DNA from: Oceanimonas pelagia
GTDB taxonomy: Bacteria > Pseudomonadota > Gammaproteobacteria > Enterobacterales > Aeromonadaceae
Direction: 5' to 3'
Assembly: GCF_030849025.1 (NCBI RefSeq)
Contig: NZ_CP118224.1
Coordinates: 1,844,001 to 1,908,000, forward strand
DNA length: 64,000 nucleotides
In this document: positions 29,542 to 40,382 of the stretch, in pieces
How the letters are laid out: each line of letters begins with the position of its first letter
Position numbering within the stretch: the first letter of the stretch is position 1
Made by a program: the position numbers and the translations under genes
The notes under the pieces: generated by a model
What the model saw: only the letters and a program-made list of their open reading frames with translations
The model's database searches: none
What the model was told of the DNA's origin: nothing

Positions 29542-29948
29542 CACCGGTCAAAATTCCTACCTGAATGCGCAAAAAGAACATGTCGACTAGTGCGAATTGG
29601 ATCTGGCTGAGCTGAAGCTGCGGCTACAAAAAGAGCCCTGGAGCCGCTTTGAGCAAAGAGCTGTGGAGCGAACGCTTCAGGTGCTTATAGCGTCCTGTAT
29701 TGGTCTGGCCAAACACTGGGCAAAAAAAGAAACCGGTATGGCCAGTAACGAGGCGCTTACTGCGTTCAACCGGCTGGCTGAAAAGGGGGTGATCGACAAA
29801 AGCACGCCCTGGCGCAAGGTTATCGGGCTTCGAAATGCACTGGTGCATGACTATCTCGAAGTTGACCCGACCATTGTGCATGACGTGATTTTGTTATCAT
29901 CAAGCGCTTATCGACTTTGCTCGTTTGGGGATCAAGGCGCTAAGCTGA
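29534..29948 (+). pseudogene. hepT: HepT-like HEPN toxin, broken by amber codon and frameshift
   Basis: From ATG 29534 the frame codes for 18 residues, then has TAG at 29588, then continues with LDLAELKLRLQ... and the HEPN nuclease motif RNALVHDY (RX4HXY). A second lesion lies at about 29895-29903. The family-like C-terminus ALIDFARLGIKALS with its TGA stop at 29946 is in the +1 frame, which indicates a one-base insertion (or two-base deletion). Two separate lesions argue for true inactivation of the toxin. A short product starting at TTG 29597 would keep the catalytic motif but have a wrong C-terminus. Confidence 0.85.
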
Positions 29949-29951
29949 AAG

Positions 29952-29976
29952 AAAAAAGAGGTCGGAGTCATTTTTT
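29952..29976. repeat. Half copy of the kpsC-flanking palindrome (copy 3)
   Basis: The sequence AAAAAAGAGGTCGGAGTCAT followed by T's matches one arm of copies 1 and 2 with one change; the second arm is absent. It begins right after the hepT remnant. Confidence 0.8.
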
Positions 29977-30052
29977 ACAAGCGTCGTCATATCTGCAGCA
30001 TCGGCGTTGTCTGCTCCGGCGGCTGAAGCGCCGGCTACAAACACCTCGAAAC

Positions 30053-30081
30053 AAAAAACCCGGCGCATGGCCGGGTTTTTT
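30053..30081. terminator. Bidirectional rho-independent terminator after htpG
   Basis: A6 then CCCGGC, loop GCATG, GCCGGG then T6. On the minus strand it lies 20 nt after the htpG stop. Confidence 0.9.
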
Positions 30082-30101
30082 GTTTATTTGCTAAAGGGTT
30101 A

Positions 30102-32018
30102 TCAGCCCAGCAGCAGACGGTTGACCCGGGCCACGAAGGCGGCGGGATCTTTCAGGCCGCCCTGCTCGGCCAGCTGGGCCTGCTCCAGCAGCAGGTGGGA
30201 CCATTCGTTGAACTGCTCGCCTTCTTCCAGGCTTTCCAGCTTTTTCACCAGACTGTGCTCAGGGTTCAGCTCGAGAATGTATTTCTGCTCCGGCACCGGC
30301 TGGCCGGCGGCGCGCATCAGCTTGATCATCTGGGTGCTCATGTCGTGCTCACCGGCCACCACACAGGATGGGGTGCTGGTCAGGCGGTGGGTCAGGCGCA
30401 CTTCCTTCACCTCGTCACCCAGGGCGGTTTTCACCCGCTCCAGCAGCGGGGCCAGGGCTTCCCTGGCTTCTTCCTGGGCCTTTTTGGTTTCCTCGTCGTC
30501 CAGCTCGCCCAGATCCAGCTCGCCCTTGGTCACCGACACAAACTGCTTGTCTTTATAGTCGCTCAGGTGACTCATCAGCCACTCGTCCACGCGCTCCCAC
30601 ATCAGCAGCACTTCAATACCCTTCTTGCGGAAGATTTCCAGGTGCGGGCTGTGGCTGGCGGCGGCGTAGCTGTCGGCGGTGATGTAGTAGATCTTGTCCT
30701 GACCTTCCTTCATGCGCTCGATGTAGTCATCCAGCGACACGGTCTGGGCATCGGAGTCGGTGTGGGTGCTGGCAAAGCGCAGCAGGCCGGCAATCTGTTC
30801 GCGGTTGGCGTAGTCTTCCGCCGGGCCTTCCTTCAGCACGTTGCCGAATTCTTTCCAGAAGCCCTGATATTTTTCAGACTCGTTTTTGGCCATCTGCTCC
30901 AGCATGGACAGTACCCGCTTGGTGCAGGCCTTGCGCAGCTGAGCGGTGATCTTGTTGTCCTGCAGGATCTCGCGGGACACGTTCAGCGGCAGATCGTTGG
31001 AGTCGAGCACTCCCTTTACAAAGCGCAGGTAAGTGGGCATGAACTGCTCGGCGTCGTCCATGATGAACACCCGCTGCACGTACAGCTTGAGGCCGTGCTT
31101 CTGCTCACGGTTGTACAGGTCAAAGGGCGCCTTGGCAGGCACATACAACAGGCTGGTGTATTCCTGGTTGCCTTCCACCTTGTTGTGGCTCCAGGCCAGA
31201 GCGTCCTGCCAGTCGTGAGAGATGTGCTTGTAGAACTCCTGGTATTCCTCGTCGGTTACCTCGCCCTTGGCGCGGGTCCACAGCGCGGTGGCCTTGTTTA
31301 CCTGCTCCCACTCGCCCTCGGTGGCCGGTGAGGTGACCTTGCCGTCTTCGTCGGTCTGCTCGGGGCTGCCGTCCTTCCACATTTCCACGGCAATGCTGAT
31401 GTGATCGGAGTACTTGCCGATGATGCTGCGCAGGCGCCAGTCGTCGAGGAACTCCAGCTCACTGTCACGCAGGTGCAGGATCACGTCGGTGCCGCGGCCG
31501 GTTTTTTCAATGTCGGCCACGGTGAAGCTGCCGTCACCGTCCGACTCCCAACGCACGCCCCGATCGGCACTTTCACCGGCGGCCCGGCTCAGCACGGTAA
31601 CCTTGTCAGCCACGATAAAGGCGGAGTAGAAGCCCACGCCGAACTGGCCGATGAGCTGGGAGTCCTTGGCCTGATCGCCGGACAACTGGCTGAAGAAGGC
31701 CTTGGTGCCCGACTTGGCGATGGTGCCCAGGTGTTCGATCACCTCGTCCCGGGTCATGCCGATGCCGTTGTCGGAAATGGTCAGGGTCTTGTTGTCCTTG
31801 TCGATGACCAGGCGCACCCGCAGGTTGCCATCGTTCTCGAACAGGTCGCTGTTGGACAGGGCCTTGAAGCGCAGCTTGTCGGCAGCATCGGCAGCGTTCG
31901 ACACCAGCTCACGCAAAAAGACCTCTTTATTGGAATAGAGGCTGTGCGCCATCAGGCTGAGCAGCTGTTTGACTTCGGTTTGAAAACCATGGGTTTCGGT
32001 ATGCACGGCTTCGGTCAT
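30102..32018 (-). CDS. htpG: Chaperone HtpG (Hsp90)
   Basis: This 638-residue protein is the bacterial Hsp90, an ATP-dependent cytoplasmic chaperone. The N-terminal GHKL ATPase has the motifs [36 protein letters not shown] and [10 protein letters not shown]. The middle domain follows, and the C-terminal dimerisation domain completes the full family length. It is transcribed alone, with a sigma-32 type promoter at 32056-32083 and a terminator at 30053-30081. Confidence 0.98.
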   Translation of the reverse strand: MTEAVHTETHGFQTEVKQLLSLMAHSLYSNKEVFLRELVSNAADAADKLRFKALSNSDLFENDGNLRVRLVIDKDNKTLTISDNGIGMTRDEVIEHLGTIAKSGTKAFFSQLSGDQAKDSQLIGQFGVGFYSAFIVADKVTVLSRAAGESADRGVRWESDGDGSFTVADIEKTGRGTDVILHLRDSELEFLDDWRLRSIIGKYSDHISIAVEMWKDGSPEQTDEDGKVTSPATEGEWEQVNKATALWTRAKGEVTDEEYQEFYKHISHDWQDALAWSHNKVEGNQEYTSLLYVPAKAPFDLYNREQKHGLKLYVQRVFIMDDAEQFMPTYLRFVKGVLDSNDLPLNVSREILQDNKITAQLRKACTKRVLSMLEQMAKNESEKYQGFWKEFGNVLKEGPAEDYANREQIAGLLRFASTHTDSDAQTVSLDDYIERMKEGQDKIYYITADSYAAASHSPHLEIFRKKGIEVLLMWERVDEWLMSHLSDYKDKQFVSVTKGELDLGELDDEETKKAQEEAREALAPLLERVKTALGDEVKEVRLTHRLTSTPSCVVAGEHDMSTQMIKLMRAAGQPVPEQKYILELNPEHSLVKKLESLEEGEQFNEWSHLLLEQAQLAEQGGLKDPAAFVARVNRLLLG

Positions 32019-32055
32019 CTTGATGTTCCTTGCTTGGTTTAACCTACAGTCGAAA

Positions 32056-32083
32056 AGATGGGGGTGGTGCGACGGTTTTCAAG
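32056..32083 (-). promoter_or_regulatory. Sigma-32 heat-shock promoter of htpG
   Basis: On the minus strand CTTGAAA (32083-32077), a 13-base spacer and CCCCATCT (32063-32056) match the RpoH consensus (CTTGAAA, spacer, CCCCATNT) at every defined base. It lies about 38 nt before the htpG start. Confidence 0.9.
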
Positions 32084-32157
32084 GGTGGAAAAGAGAAAAA
32101 CGTTAGCACGGGAGAAGGAAGAGGATTCAGCCGACGGAGTCCGTGCGGCAGGTTTTA

Positions 32158-32246
32158 AGCGCTCTTGCGAGCGCTAATGCAGGCAGGCCGCCTGCGCACC
32201 ATAAGAACAATACGCCGGAAGTTTGGAGCGCGGGCGGCTCGCCCGC
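32158..32246. repeat. Run of three distinct GC-rich hairpins between htpG and fadJ
   Basis: AGCGCTC-TTGC-GAGCGCT (32158-32175), GCAGGC-AGGCC-GCCTGC (about 32179-32195) and GCGGGCG-GCT-CGCCCGC (32230-32246). None is followed by a T-run. They may be REP-like elements or help to end fadJ transcription upstream of the convergently placed htpG promoter. Confidence 0.65.
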
Positions 32247-32272
32247 AGTTTGACGCAAAGCGGCAATGGGGT

Positions 32273-34377
<2,105 letters not shown>

Positions 34378-34381
<4 letters not shown>

Positions 34382-35691
34382 TCGGCTGCCTCCAGTACCA
34401 TGGCCACGCCCAGGCCGCCGGCGGCGCAGGCGGTGACCAGGGCCAGACCGCCGCCCCGGCGGTTCAGCTCGTTCAGGGCTTGGGTGATCATGCGCGCGCC
34501 GGTGGCGGCAAAGGGGTGCCCATAGGCCAGCGAGCCGCCCAGCACGTTGAATTTGCTCATGTCCACGCTGCCAATGGGCGCGCTTAGGCCCAGCTCGTGT
34601 TCGGCAAAGTGGCGGCTGTCAAAGCACTGCAGGTTGGCCAGGGTCTGGGCGGCAAAGGCCTCGTGCATGTCAATGAGATCCAGGTCGGACAGCGAGCAAC
34701 CGGCCCGGGCCAGGGCGGCGGGGGTGGCATAACTCGGCCCCAGCAGCATGTTGTGGCGCACGCCAATGGCGGCGTAGGCGTGGCTGCGCAAATAGCCCAG
34801 CGGCCTGAGCCCCAGGGCCCTGGCCCGGCTTTCGGTCATCATCAGCATGGCGGCGGCACCGTCGGTCAGGGCCGTGCTGTTGCCGGCGGTGACGGTGCCG
34901 TGGCGTTTGTCAAAGGCGGGCCTGAGCCGGGCGTAGTCGTCCGGGCCGGCGTCGGGGCGCAGGGTGTTGTCCTGCTCCACCGCCGCTTCAAAGGGCGGCA
35001 CATGGGCGACCATCACCTCGTCATGCAGCCAGCCCTGCTGCCAGGCTTCGGCGGCAAGCCGGTGGGAGCGACGAGCGAACTCATCCTGCGCCTGGCGGGA
35101 AATGCCGTGGCTCTTGGCCATCTGCTCGGCGGTCTGCCCCATGGTCAGGCCGGTGGAATACTCGGCAATGGCCGGCGGCACCGGCGCCAGATCCTTGAGT
35201 CTCAGCCGGCGCACTATGGCCCACTTCTGCTTCAGGGTCCTGGCCTTGCTGAGCGCCAGCAGCGCATCGGCAAGCCGGCGCGACACGCCAATGGGCAGCA
35301 CCGACGACGAGTCGGCGCCCCCGGCAATGCCCACCTCCACCCGTCCCGCCAGCATCGACTCGGCCAGGCTGGACATCGCCTGAAAGCTGGTGGCGCAGGC
35401 GCGGGTAACGCTGTAGGCGTCGGTGCTCACCGGCAGCTCGGTACCGAGCACAATTTCCCGGGCGATGTTGGGGGCACTGGGCATCTGAATAACCTGGCCG
35501 AACACCAGTTGCTCAATCTCGCTGGCCGGCACCGGGGCCCGGGCCAGCAGCTCGGCCACCAGCATGCAGCCCAGATCGAGCGCCGCCATGCCGTTGAACA
35601 CGGTGGCCTGACGGGCAAAGGGCGTGCGCAGTCCGGTGACGATGGCAATGCGATCCCCGTGGCGGGTGGTAAGGGGAAAAGTCGACGACAT
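34378..35691 (-). CDS. fadI: 3-ketoacyl-CoA thiolase FadI
   Basis: The 437-codon gene (436 residues plus stop plus coupling overlap) equals E. coli FadI in length. Thiolase signatures include GLRTPF, the active-site cysteine in [13 protein letters not shown] near residue 95, NGSALTD-like NSTALTDGA, and the C-terminal [11 protein letters not shown] and [10 protein letters not shown]. It releases acetyl-CoA in beta-oxidation. The start at 35691 is supported by AAGGAG 8 nt upstream; the frame runs 14 codons further but without a ribosome site. Confidence 0.96.
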
Positions 35692-35767
35692 GGGCGCTCC
35701 TTGTCCTTGGGGTAGCTGGAAGTTCGACCTCACTGCATAGTAGCAACGGTAAAAGCGGTTTCAAACA

Positions 35768-35780
35768 GGTGTCTGACACC
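35768..35780. repeat. Inverted repeat GGTGTC-T-GACACC in fadI/sigma intergenic region
   Basis: A perfect 6-bp inverted repeat with a single central base, between the divergent fadI and sigma-factor genes. It could be an operator for either gene. It does not match the FadR consensus well enough to name it. Confidence 0.45.
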
Positions 35781-35868
35781 CGGCCATTCCGGCAGACCGG
35801 CACACGGCGGTCGCACCAGGCGGGAACAGTGGTTAGACTGAACATCAGGCTCCCACACGGGGTAAGTG

Positions 35869-36438
35869 ATGATTTCCATATTCAAACGAAAGCAACAGGG
35901 GCAAAACGCGGTCTCCAAAAGCATGATGATAAAACAAAAGCGTTACGAGGCTCTGGTGTATGCCCTGCATGGCGATCTGTTCCGCTATGCCTTCTGGCTG
36001 TGCCACGACCGGCAGGTGGCTGAAGACCTGGTGCAGGAGACCTTTTTGCGGGCCTGGAAGGCGCTCGACAGCCTGAAGGAAGAAAAAGCCGCCAAGGCCT
36101 GGCTGATCACCATATTGCGCCGGGAAAATGCCCGCCGCTTTGAGCGCAAACAGTTCGATCTGGTCGACATCGAGACCACGGCGGTGCCCGATCGCAAATC
36201 GCCGGGGCTGGAGCAGGACATGGAAAACGAATGGCTGCGCCGGCATATTGCCGGGCTGGCCCCCGAATATCGTGAACCGCTGTTGCTGCAGGTGATCGGC
36301 GGTTTTAGTGGAGAAGAAATTGCCGGAATACTGGATTTGAACAAGAACACCGTAATGACCCGCCTCTTTCGCGCCCGCAACCAGTTGAGAGAGGCCCTGG
36401 AGCAAGACAAACAAGCAAGAGGTCTCAGCAATGGATGA
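35869..36438 (+). CDS. ECF-type RNA polymerase sigma factor
   Basis: About 189 residues with sigma region 2 (LFRYAFWLCHDRQVAEDLVQETFLRAWKAL split here as two motifs: DLFRYAFWLC and AEDLVQETFLRAW). Region 4 reads YREPLLLQVIGGFSGEEIA with the HTH NTVMTRLFRARNQL. The partner DUF3379 gene overlaps its 3' end by 8 nt, the usual pairing for a sigma factor and its regulator. The start is uncertain: ATG 35869 has a GGGGTAAG stretch upstream, but most relatives would begin near ATG 35926. The signal it answers to is unknown. Confidence 0.88.
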   Translation: MISIFKRKQQGQNAVSKSMMIKQKRYEALVYALHGDLFRYAFWLCHDRQVAEDLVQETFLRAWKALDSLKEEKAAKAWLITILRRENARRFERKQFDLVDIETTAVPDRKSPGLEQDMENEWLRRHIAGLAPEYREPLLLQVIGGFSGEEIAGILDLNKNTVMTRLFRARNQLREALEQDKQARGLSNG

Positions 36439-37156
36439 TCTGGAATTCCGCCGCCGGGCCTATGCGGATCCCGATGACAAAAGCCCCGAATTTTTATCCG
36501 CCTGTGCCGCCAATGCCGGCAACCGCCAGTTTCTGGACGAGATGAAGGCGTTCAACCGCAAGCTGTCCCACGCGCTGGCAGAGCCGGTGCCGGCGGCCCT
36601 GCCCGACAAGCTCATGTTGTCGCACCTGCTGCGCCAGCCCGATCGTCATGTTCCCGGCTGGCGCCACCTGGCCGTGGCCGCCTCGGTGGCCTTTGCCCTT
36701 GGCTTTACCACCCGCTTTGTGACCTTTTCCCCCCAGGCGGCGGCCGAGCCGCCCTCGGTGTCGCAGGTGGCCATGCAGCACGTATTGCGGGAAATGCCCT
36801 TCACCCATTACATCGACGAGGAAGTGACCCTCACCACGGTCAACGCCAAGCTGCGCCCCTATGGCACTCAGCTGCACGACATGGCGGAAATCGGCAAGGT
36901 GTATTATGCCAACCATTGCATGTTTGCCGGCGGCCCGGCGGCTCACCTGGTGATTCAGGGCGAGCACGACAGGGTGCATGTGTTTCTGGTCCCCATGGAG
37001 CGCGTGATGCAACTTGAGCCGCGCTTCAGCGAAAACAACCTGCACGGCGAAGTGATGCCCATGAGTTACAACCGGCTGGTGGTGGTGAGCGATCGCCGCG
37101 AGGATGTTCACCGCATGGCCCAGAAGGTCAAGGCATCGCTGGAAAAGGCCATTTAA
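36431..37156 (+). CDS. DUF3379 protein, likely anti-sigma factor
   Basis: The 241-residue protein starts MDDLEFRRRAYADPDDKSPEF, typical of DUF3379 proteins that follow an ECF sigma gene. One membrane segment is predicted at about residues 77-95 (HLAVAASVAFALGF), leaving a cytoplasmic N-terminal part for sigma binding and a periplasmic C-terminal part of about 145 residues. The anti-sigma role is an inference from the pairing and topology; the 8-nt overlap indicates coupled translation. Confidence 0.82.
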   Translation: MDDLEFRRRAYADPDDKSPEFLSACAANAGNRQFLDEMKAFNRKLSHALAEPVPAALPDKLMLSHLLRQPDRHVPGWRHLAVAASVAFALGFTTRFVTFSPQAAAEPPSVSQVAMQHVLREMPFTHYIDEEVTLTTVNAKLRPYGTQLHDMAEIGKVYYANHCMFAGGPAAHLVIQGEHDRVHVFLVPMERVMQLEPRFSENNLHGEVMPMSYNRLVVVSDRREDVHRMAQKVKASLEKAI

Positions 37157-37167
37157 TCCCGGCTCCC

Positions 37168-37190
37168 GGGGAGCTGTCGCTCCCCTTCAC
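37168..37190 (+). terminator. Weak hairpin terminator after DUF3379 gene
   Basis: GGGGAGC-TGTC-GCTCCCC followed by TTCACACTTTT; the T-tract is poor, so termination may be partial. Confidence 0.5.
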
Positions 37191-37315
37191 ACTTTTCCAT
37201 GCTCGTTCCGTTCGGCGCCATACTACTATAAGAGTTGCACCCGCTTTTGGTGTAACATTCGGGCCCTCGCTCACACGGACGCCATTAATGCTGTTTGCAA
37301 CAACAGGAACGCGCT

Positions 37316-38779
37316 ATGACCATTGAACTCCCTATTCTCATTACCTTTGTCGGCTACCTGGTGCTGACCATGCTGATTGGCGTGGTCGCCTACAAGGCCA
37401 CCAGCTCGCTGAGCGATTATATTCTGGGCGGTCGCCGCCTGGGGCCGGGCGTGGCCGCCCTCAGCGTGGGCGCCTCGGACATGAGCGGCTGGCTGCTGCT
37501 GGGCCTGCCCGGTGCCGTGTATCTGCACGGCATCAATCAGGCCTGGATTGGCATTGGCCTGGTGATCGGGGCCTGGCTCAACTGGCTCTTCGTGGCCAAG
37601 CGGCTGCGGGTGTATACCGAGCAGGCCAACGACTCCCTGACCCTGCCCGACTTTCTGGAAAACCGGCTGGACGATAAAAGCGGCCTGATCCGCGTGATCT
37701 CGGCCCTGACCATACTGGTGTTTTTCGTGTTTTACACCTCCTCCGGTCTGGTGGGCGGCGCCATTCTGTTTGAAAAGGTGTTTGGCCTGTCTTACCTCAC
37801 CGCCCTGTTTGTGGGCGGCGCGGTGATCGTGAGTTACACCTTTATGGGCGGTTTTCTGGCGGTGTCCTGGACCGACTTTTTCCAGGGCATTCTGATGCTG
37901 CTGGCGCTGGTGATCATGCCCTGGGCGGTCATGAACGAGCTGGGCGGCATGGAACAGACCATGGCCACCCTGGATGGCATGGGTGAGCACAAGCTTGACC
38001 TGTTCCATGAATTTTCGCTGCTGAGCGGCCTCAGCCTGATGGCCTGGGGCCTGGGTTATTTTGGCCAGCCTCATATTCTGGCGCGCTTCATGGCCATTGA
38101 CTCGCCCCGCTCGGTACCGCTGTCGCGCCGCATTGCCATGAGCTGGATGATTCTGTCGCTGCTTGGTGCCCTGGGTGTGGGCCTGGCCGGTGCCGTGTAT
38201 TTCAGCGGTGCGCCGCTGGAGAACCCGGAAACCGTGTTCCTGGCCCTGGCCAACGCCGTGTTCAACCCCTGGGTGGCCGGCTTCCTGATTGCCGCCATCA
38301 TGTCGGCCATCATGAGTACCATCGACTCCCAGCTGCTGGTGTGCTCTTCCGCCCTGACCGAAGACTTTTACAAACGCTGGCTGCGCCCCCAGGCGAGTGA
38401 TTACGAGCTGGTATGGGTCGGCCGCCTGGCGGTGCTGGCAGTGGCCATTCTGGCGCTGGTGATCGCCATGGATCCGCAAACCACAGTACTGGGCCTGGTC
38501 AGTTATGCCTGGGCCGGTTTCGGCGCCGCCTTTGGCCCGGTGATCATTCTGTCGGTATTCTGGCCGCGCCTCACCCGCAACGGCGCCCTGGCCGGCATTA
38601 TTCTGGGAGCGCTGACGGTGATCGGCTGGAAGCAGCTGGAAGGCGGCCTGTTCGACCTCTACGAAATCGTGCCCGGCTTTGTGGTCTGTGCCCTGGCCTG
38701 CATTCTGGTCAGCCGCGCCGACAAGGAGCCCTCCAAAGCCGTTGTGCTGAGTTTCCGGCGCATGGAATCCGACCTTTAA
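37316..38779 (+). CDS. putP: Sodium/proline symporter PutP
   Basis: This 487-residue SSS family carrier has about 13 membrane helices. Family motifs include DYILGGRRLGPG, SVGASDMSGWLLLGLPGA (Na+ site region), FFVFYTSSGLVGGA and YFGQPHILARFMAI. ATG 37316 has an AGGAAC site 8 nt upstream; the open frame begins 7 codons earlier. It imports proline with sodium. There is no putA beside it in this window. Confidence 0.95.
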   Translation: MTIELPILITFVGYLVLTMLIGVVAYKATSSLSDYILGGRRLGPGVAALSVGASDMSGWLLLGLPGAVYLHGINQAWIGIGLVIGAWLNWLFVAKRLRVYTEQANDSLTLPDFLENRLDDKSGLIRVISALTILVFFVFYTSSGLVGGAILFEKVFGLSYLTALFVGGAVIVSYTFMGGFLAVSWTDFFQGILMLLALVIMPWAVMNELGGMEQTMATLDGMGEHKLDLFHEFSLLSGLSLMAWGLGYFGQPHILARFMAIDSPRSVPLSRRIAMSWMILSLLGALGVGLAGAVYFSGAPLENPETVFLALANAVFNPWVAGFLIAAIMSAIMSTIDSQLLVCSSALTEDFYKRWLRPQASDYELVWVGRLAVLAVAILALVIAMDPQTTVLGLVSYAWAGFGAAFGPVIILSVFWPRLTRNGALAGIILGALTVIGWKQLEGGLFDLYEIVPGFVVCALACILVSRADKEPSKAVVLSFRRMESDL

Positions 38780-38796
38780 GGGTTGATTTTTCTCAC

Positions 38797-38822
38797 AAAA
38801 GAGGCCTCCAGGCCTCTTTTTT
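38797..38822 (+). terminator. Rho-independent terminator of putP
   Basis: GAGGCCT-CC-AGGCCTC followed by six T's, about 20 nt after the putP stop. Confidence 0.92.
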
Positions 38823-38949
38823 ATAAACACCTGTTTTACTTTCCTGTAACTTCTTTCTAATCTGGCCTCTGGCAGGAACTGTTTGCTTCTGCCGGCCGCG
38901 TTTAAGCTGTCGCGCCCTTTGTTCCCCCCCCACACAGCGAGAGTGCATT

Positions 38950-40257
38950 ATGAGCAAAAAGACGTTGACACTGTCGGTGCTGACCGCCTCGATCGCCCTG
39001 GCCACCGGCCAGGTTCAGTCGGCGGCATTTCAGCTGGCGGAGCAGAGCACCAGCGGCCTGGGCCGGGCCTATGCCGGCGAGGGGGCCGCCGCCGACAACG
39101 CCGCCGTGCTGGGCCGCAACCCGGCCGCCATGACCCTGTTTGACCGTCCGGCGCTGTCGGCAGGCGCCGTGTATGTGAATCCGGAAATTGATGTGGAAGG
39201 CAAACCCACACAGCAACAGGCCGCGGGTGCCAGTCAGGCAGGCCTGCCTACCCAGTCCAGCGATATTGCCGACGATGCGCTCGTGCCCTTTTTCTATTAT
39301 GTGCAGCCCATTAATGGGCAATGGGCCGCCGGCATTGGTGCCTTTACCAACTACGGCCTGTCCACCAGCTATCAGGACAATCACTATGCCGGCCCGGTGG
39401 CGGGCAAAACCGCCCTGACCACCCTTAACCTGAATCCCAGCCTGGCTTATCGGGTGAATGATCATCTGTCGCTGGGCGCCGGTTTTAATGCGGTTTATGC
39501 GGATGCGGAGCTGATAAGACATAAAGGGATTGCCAGCCTGCAACCACTGCCCGCTGGCTTTGGTGGTAATGCCACCGATGAGCTGGTTCGACTTGCCGGC
39601 GACGACTGGGGCTATGGCTGGAATATCGGTTTGCTGCTGGAAGCGGATAGCGATAACCGCTGGGCACTGAGCTACCGCTCGGAAATTGACTTAACGCTGG
39701 AAGGCCAATACAGCAGTGCTCTGCCCAACGGGGTACCCTGGGGCCCAAATAATCCGGCCGGTACCGGGGGGAATGCCATTCCCGGCAAGCTGGATTTAAC
39801 CCTGCCCGCCATTGCGGAATTATCGGGTTTCCATCAGGTTAATTCCCAATGGGCCCTGCATTACGGCCTGATGTGGACCGAATGGAGCAGTTTTGAAGAG
39901 CTGCGCGCACTGGGCAGCGACGGCAATACCTTGTTTCAGAAGGATGAAAAATTCAGAAACAGCTGGCGCGTCAGCGCCGGGGTCACCCATTTCATGAACG
40001 ATCAATGGACCCTGCGCGGCGGCCTGGCCTACGATCAATCGCCGGTGCCGGCAGCCACCCGCAGCATTTCCATTCCGGATGTGGACCGCACCTGGTATAC
40101 CCTGGGCGCCGGCTATGCACTCAATGCACGCCTGAGTCTGGATGCCGCCCTGGCTTTTCTGAAAGGCGGCCAGGTAGAGGTAAATGAAATGCCTTACCGG
40201 TTTACCTCCGGTGGTGATGCCTGGCTGATGGGCCTGCAGCTGAATTATCGGTTCTGA
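38950..40257 (+). CDS. fadL: FadL-family outer-membrane transport protein
   Basis: The 435-residue precursor has a signal peptide (cleavage likely after VQSA near residue 25), then AAFQLAEQSTSGLGRAYAGEGA and GRNPAAM. These mark the N-terminal plug and NPA motif of the FadL/TodX family of long-chain fatty acid or hydrocarbon channels. The C-terminus alternates polar and hydrophobic residues and ends in Phe (LNYRF), as outer-membrane barrels do. Named fadL by family; the substrate cannot be fixed. Its presence near fadIJ fits fatty acid use. Confidence 0.9.
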   Translation: MSKKTLTLSVLTASIALATGQVQSAAFQLAEQSTSGLGRAYAGEGAAADNAAVLGRNPAAMTLFDRPALSAGAVYVNPEIDVEGKPTQQQAAGASQAGLPTQSSDIADDALVPFFYYVQPINGQWAAGIGAFTNYGLSTSYQDNHYAGPVAGKTALTTLNLNPSLAYRVNDHLSLGAGFNAVYADAELIRHKGIASLQPLPAGFGGNATDELVRLAGDDWGYGWNIGLLLEADSDNRWALSYRSEIDLTLEGQYSSALPNGVPWGPNNPAGTGGNAIPGKLDLTLPAIAELSGFHQVNSQWALHYGLMWTEWSSFEELRALGSDGNTLFQKDEKFRNSWRVSAGVTHFMNDQWTLRGGLAYDQSPVPAATRSISIPDVDRTWYTLGAGYALNARLSLDAALAFLKGGQVEVNEMPYRFTSGGDAWLMGLQLNYRF

Positions 40258-40283
40258 GCCCCCTCGCAAACGCCCTTGTCCAT

Positions 40284-40310
40284 AAAAACGCCAACCGGCG
40301 TTTTTATTTT
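40284..40310 (+). terminator. Terminator after fadL-family gene
   Basis: AAAAACGCC-AACC-GGCGTTTTT plus a further T-rich run. Confidence 0.9.
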
Positions 40311-40382
40311 TTCTCTAGCCAACTTGGTCTGACCCAATTGCTTCCTGTATATTACGGCGTTCGGTTTTATTGTGGTGTTTTC

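Noticed and set aside
29588-29590. Amber codon in hepT as a recoded (pyrrolysine) codon
   Set aside because: No recoding element is seen and the gene has a second lesion, so decay is the simpler reading.
35692-35865. FadR operator upstream of fadI
   Set aside because: AGCTGGAAGTTCGACCT resembles half sites of FadR but has the wrong spacing, so it is not reported as a site.
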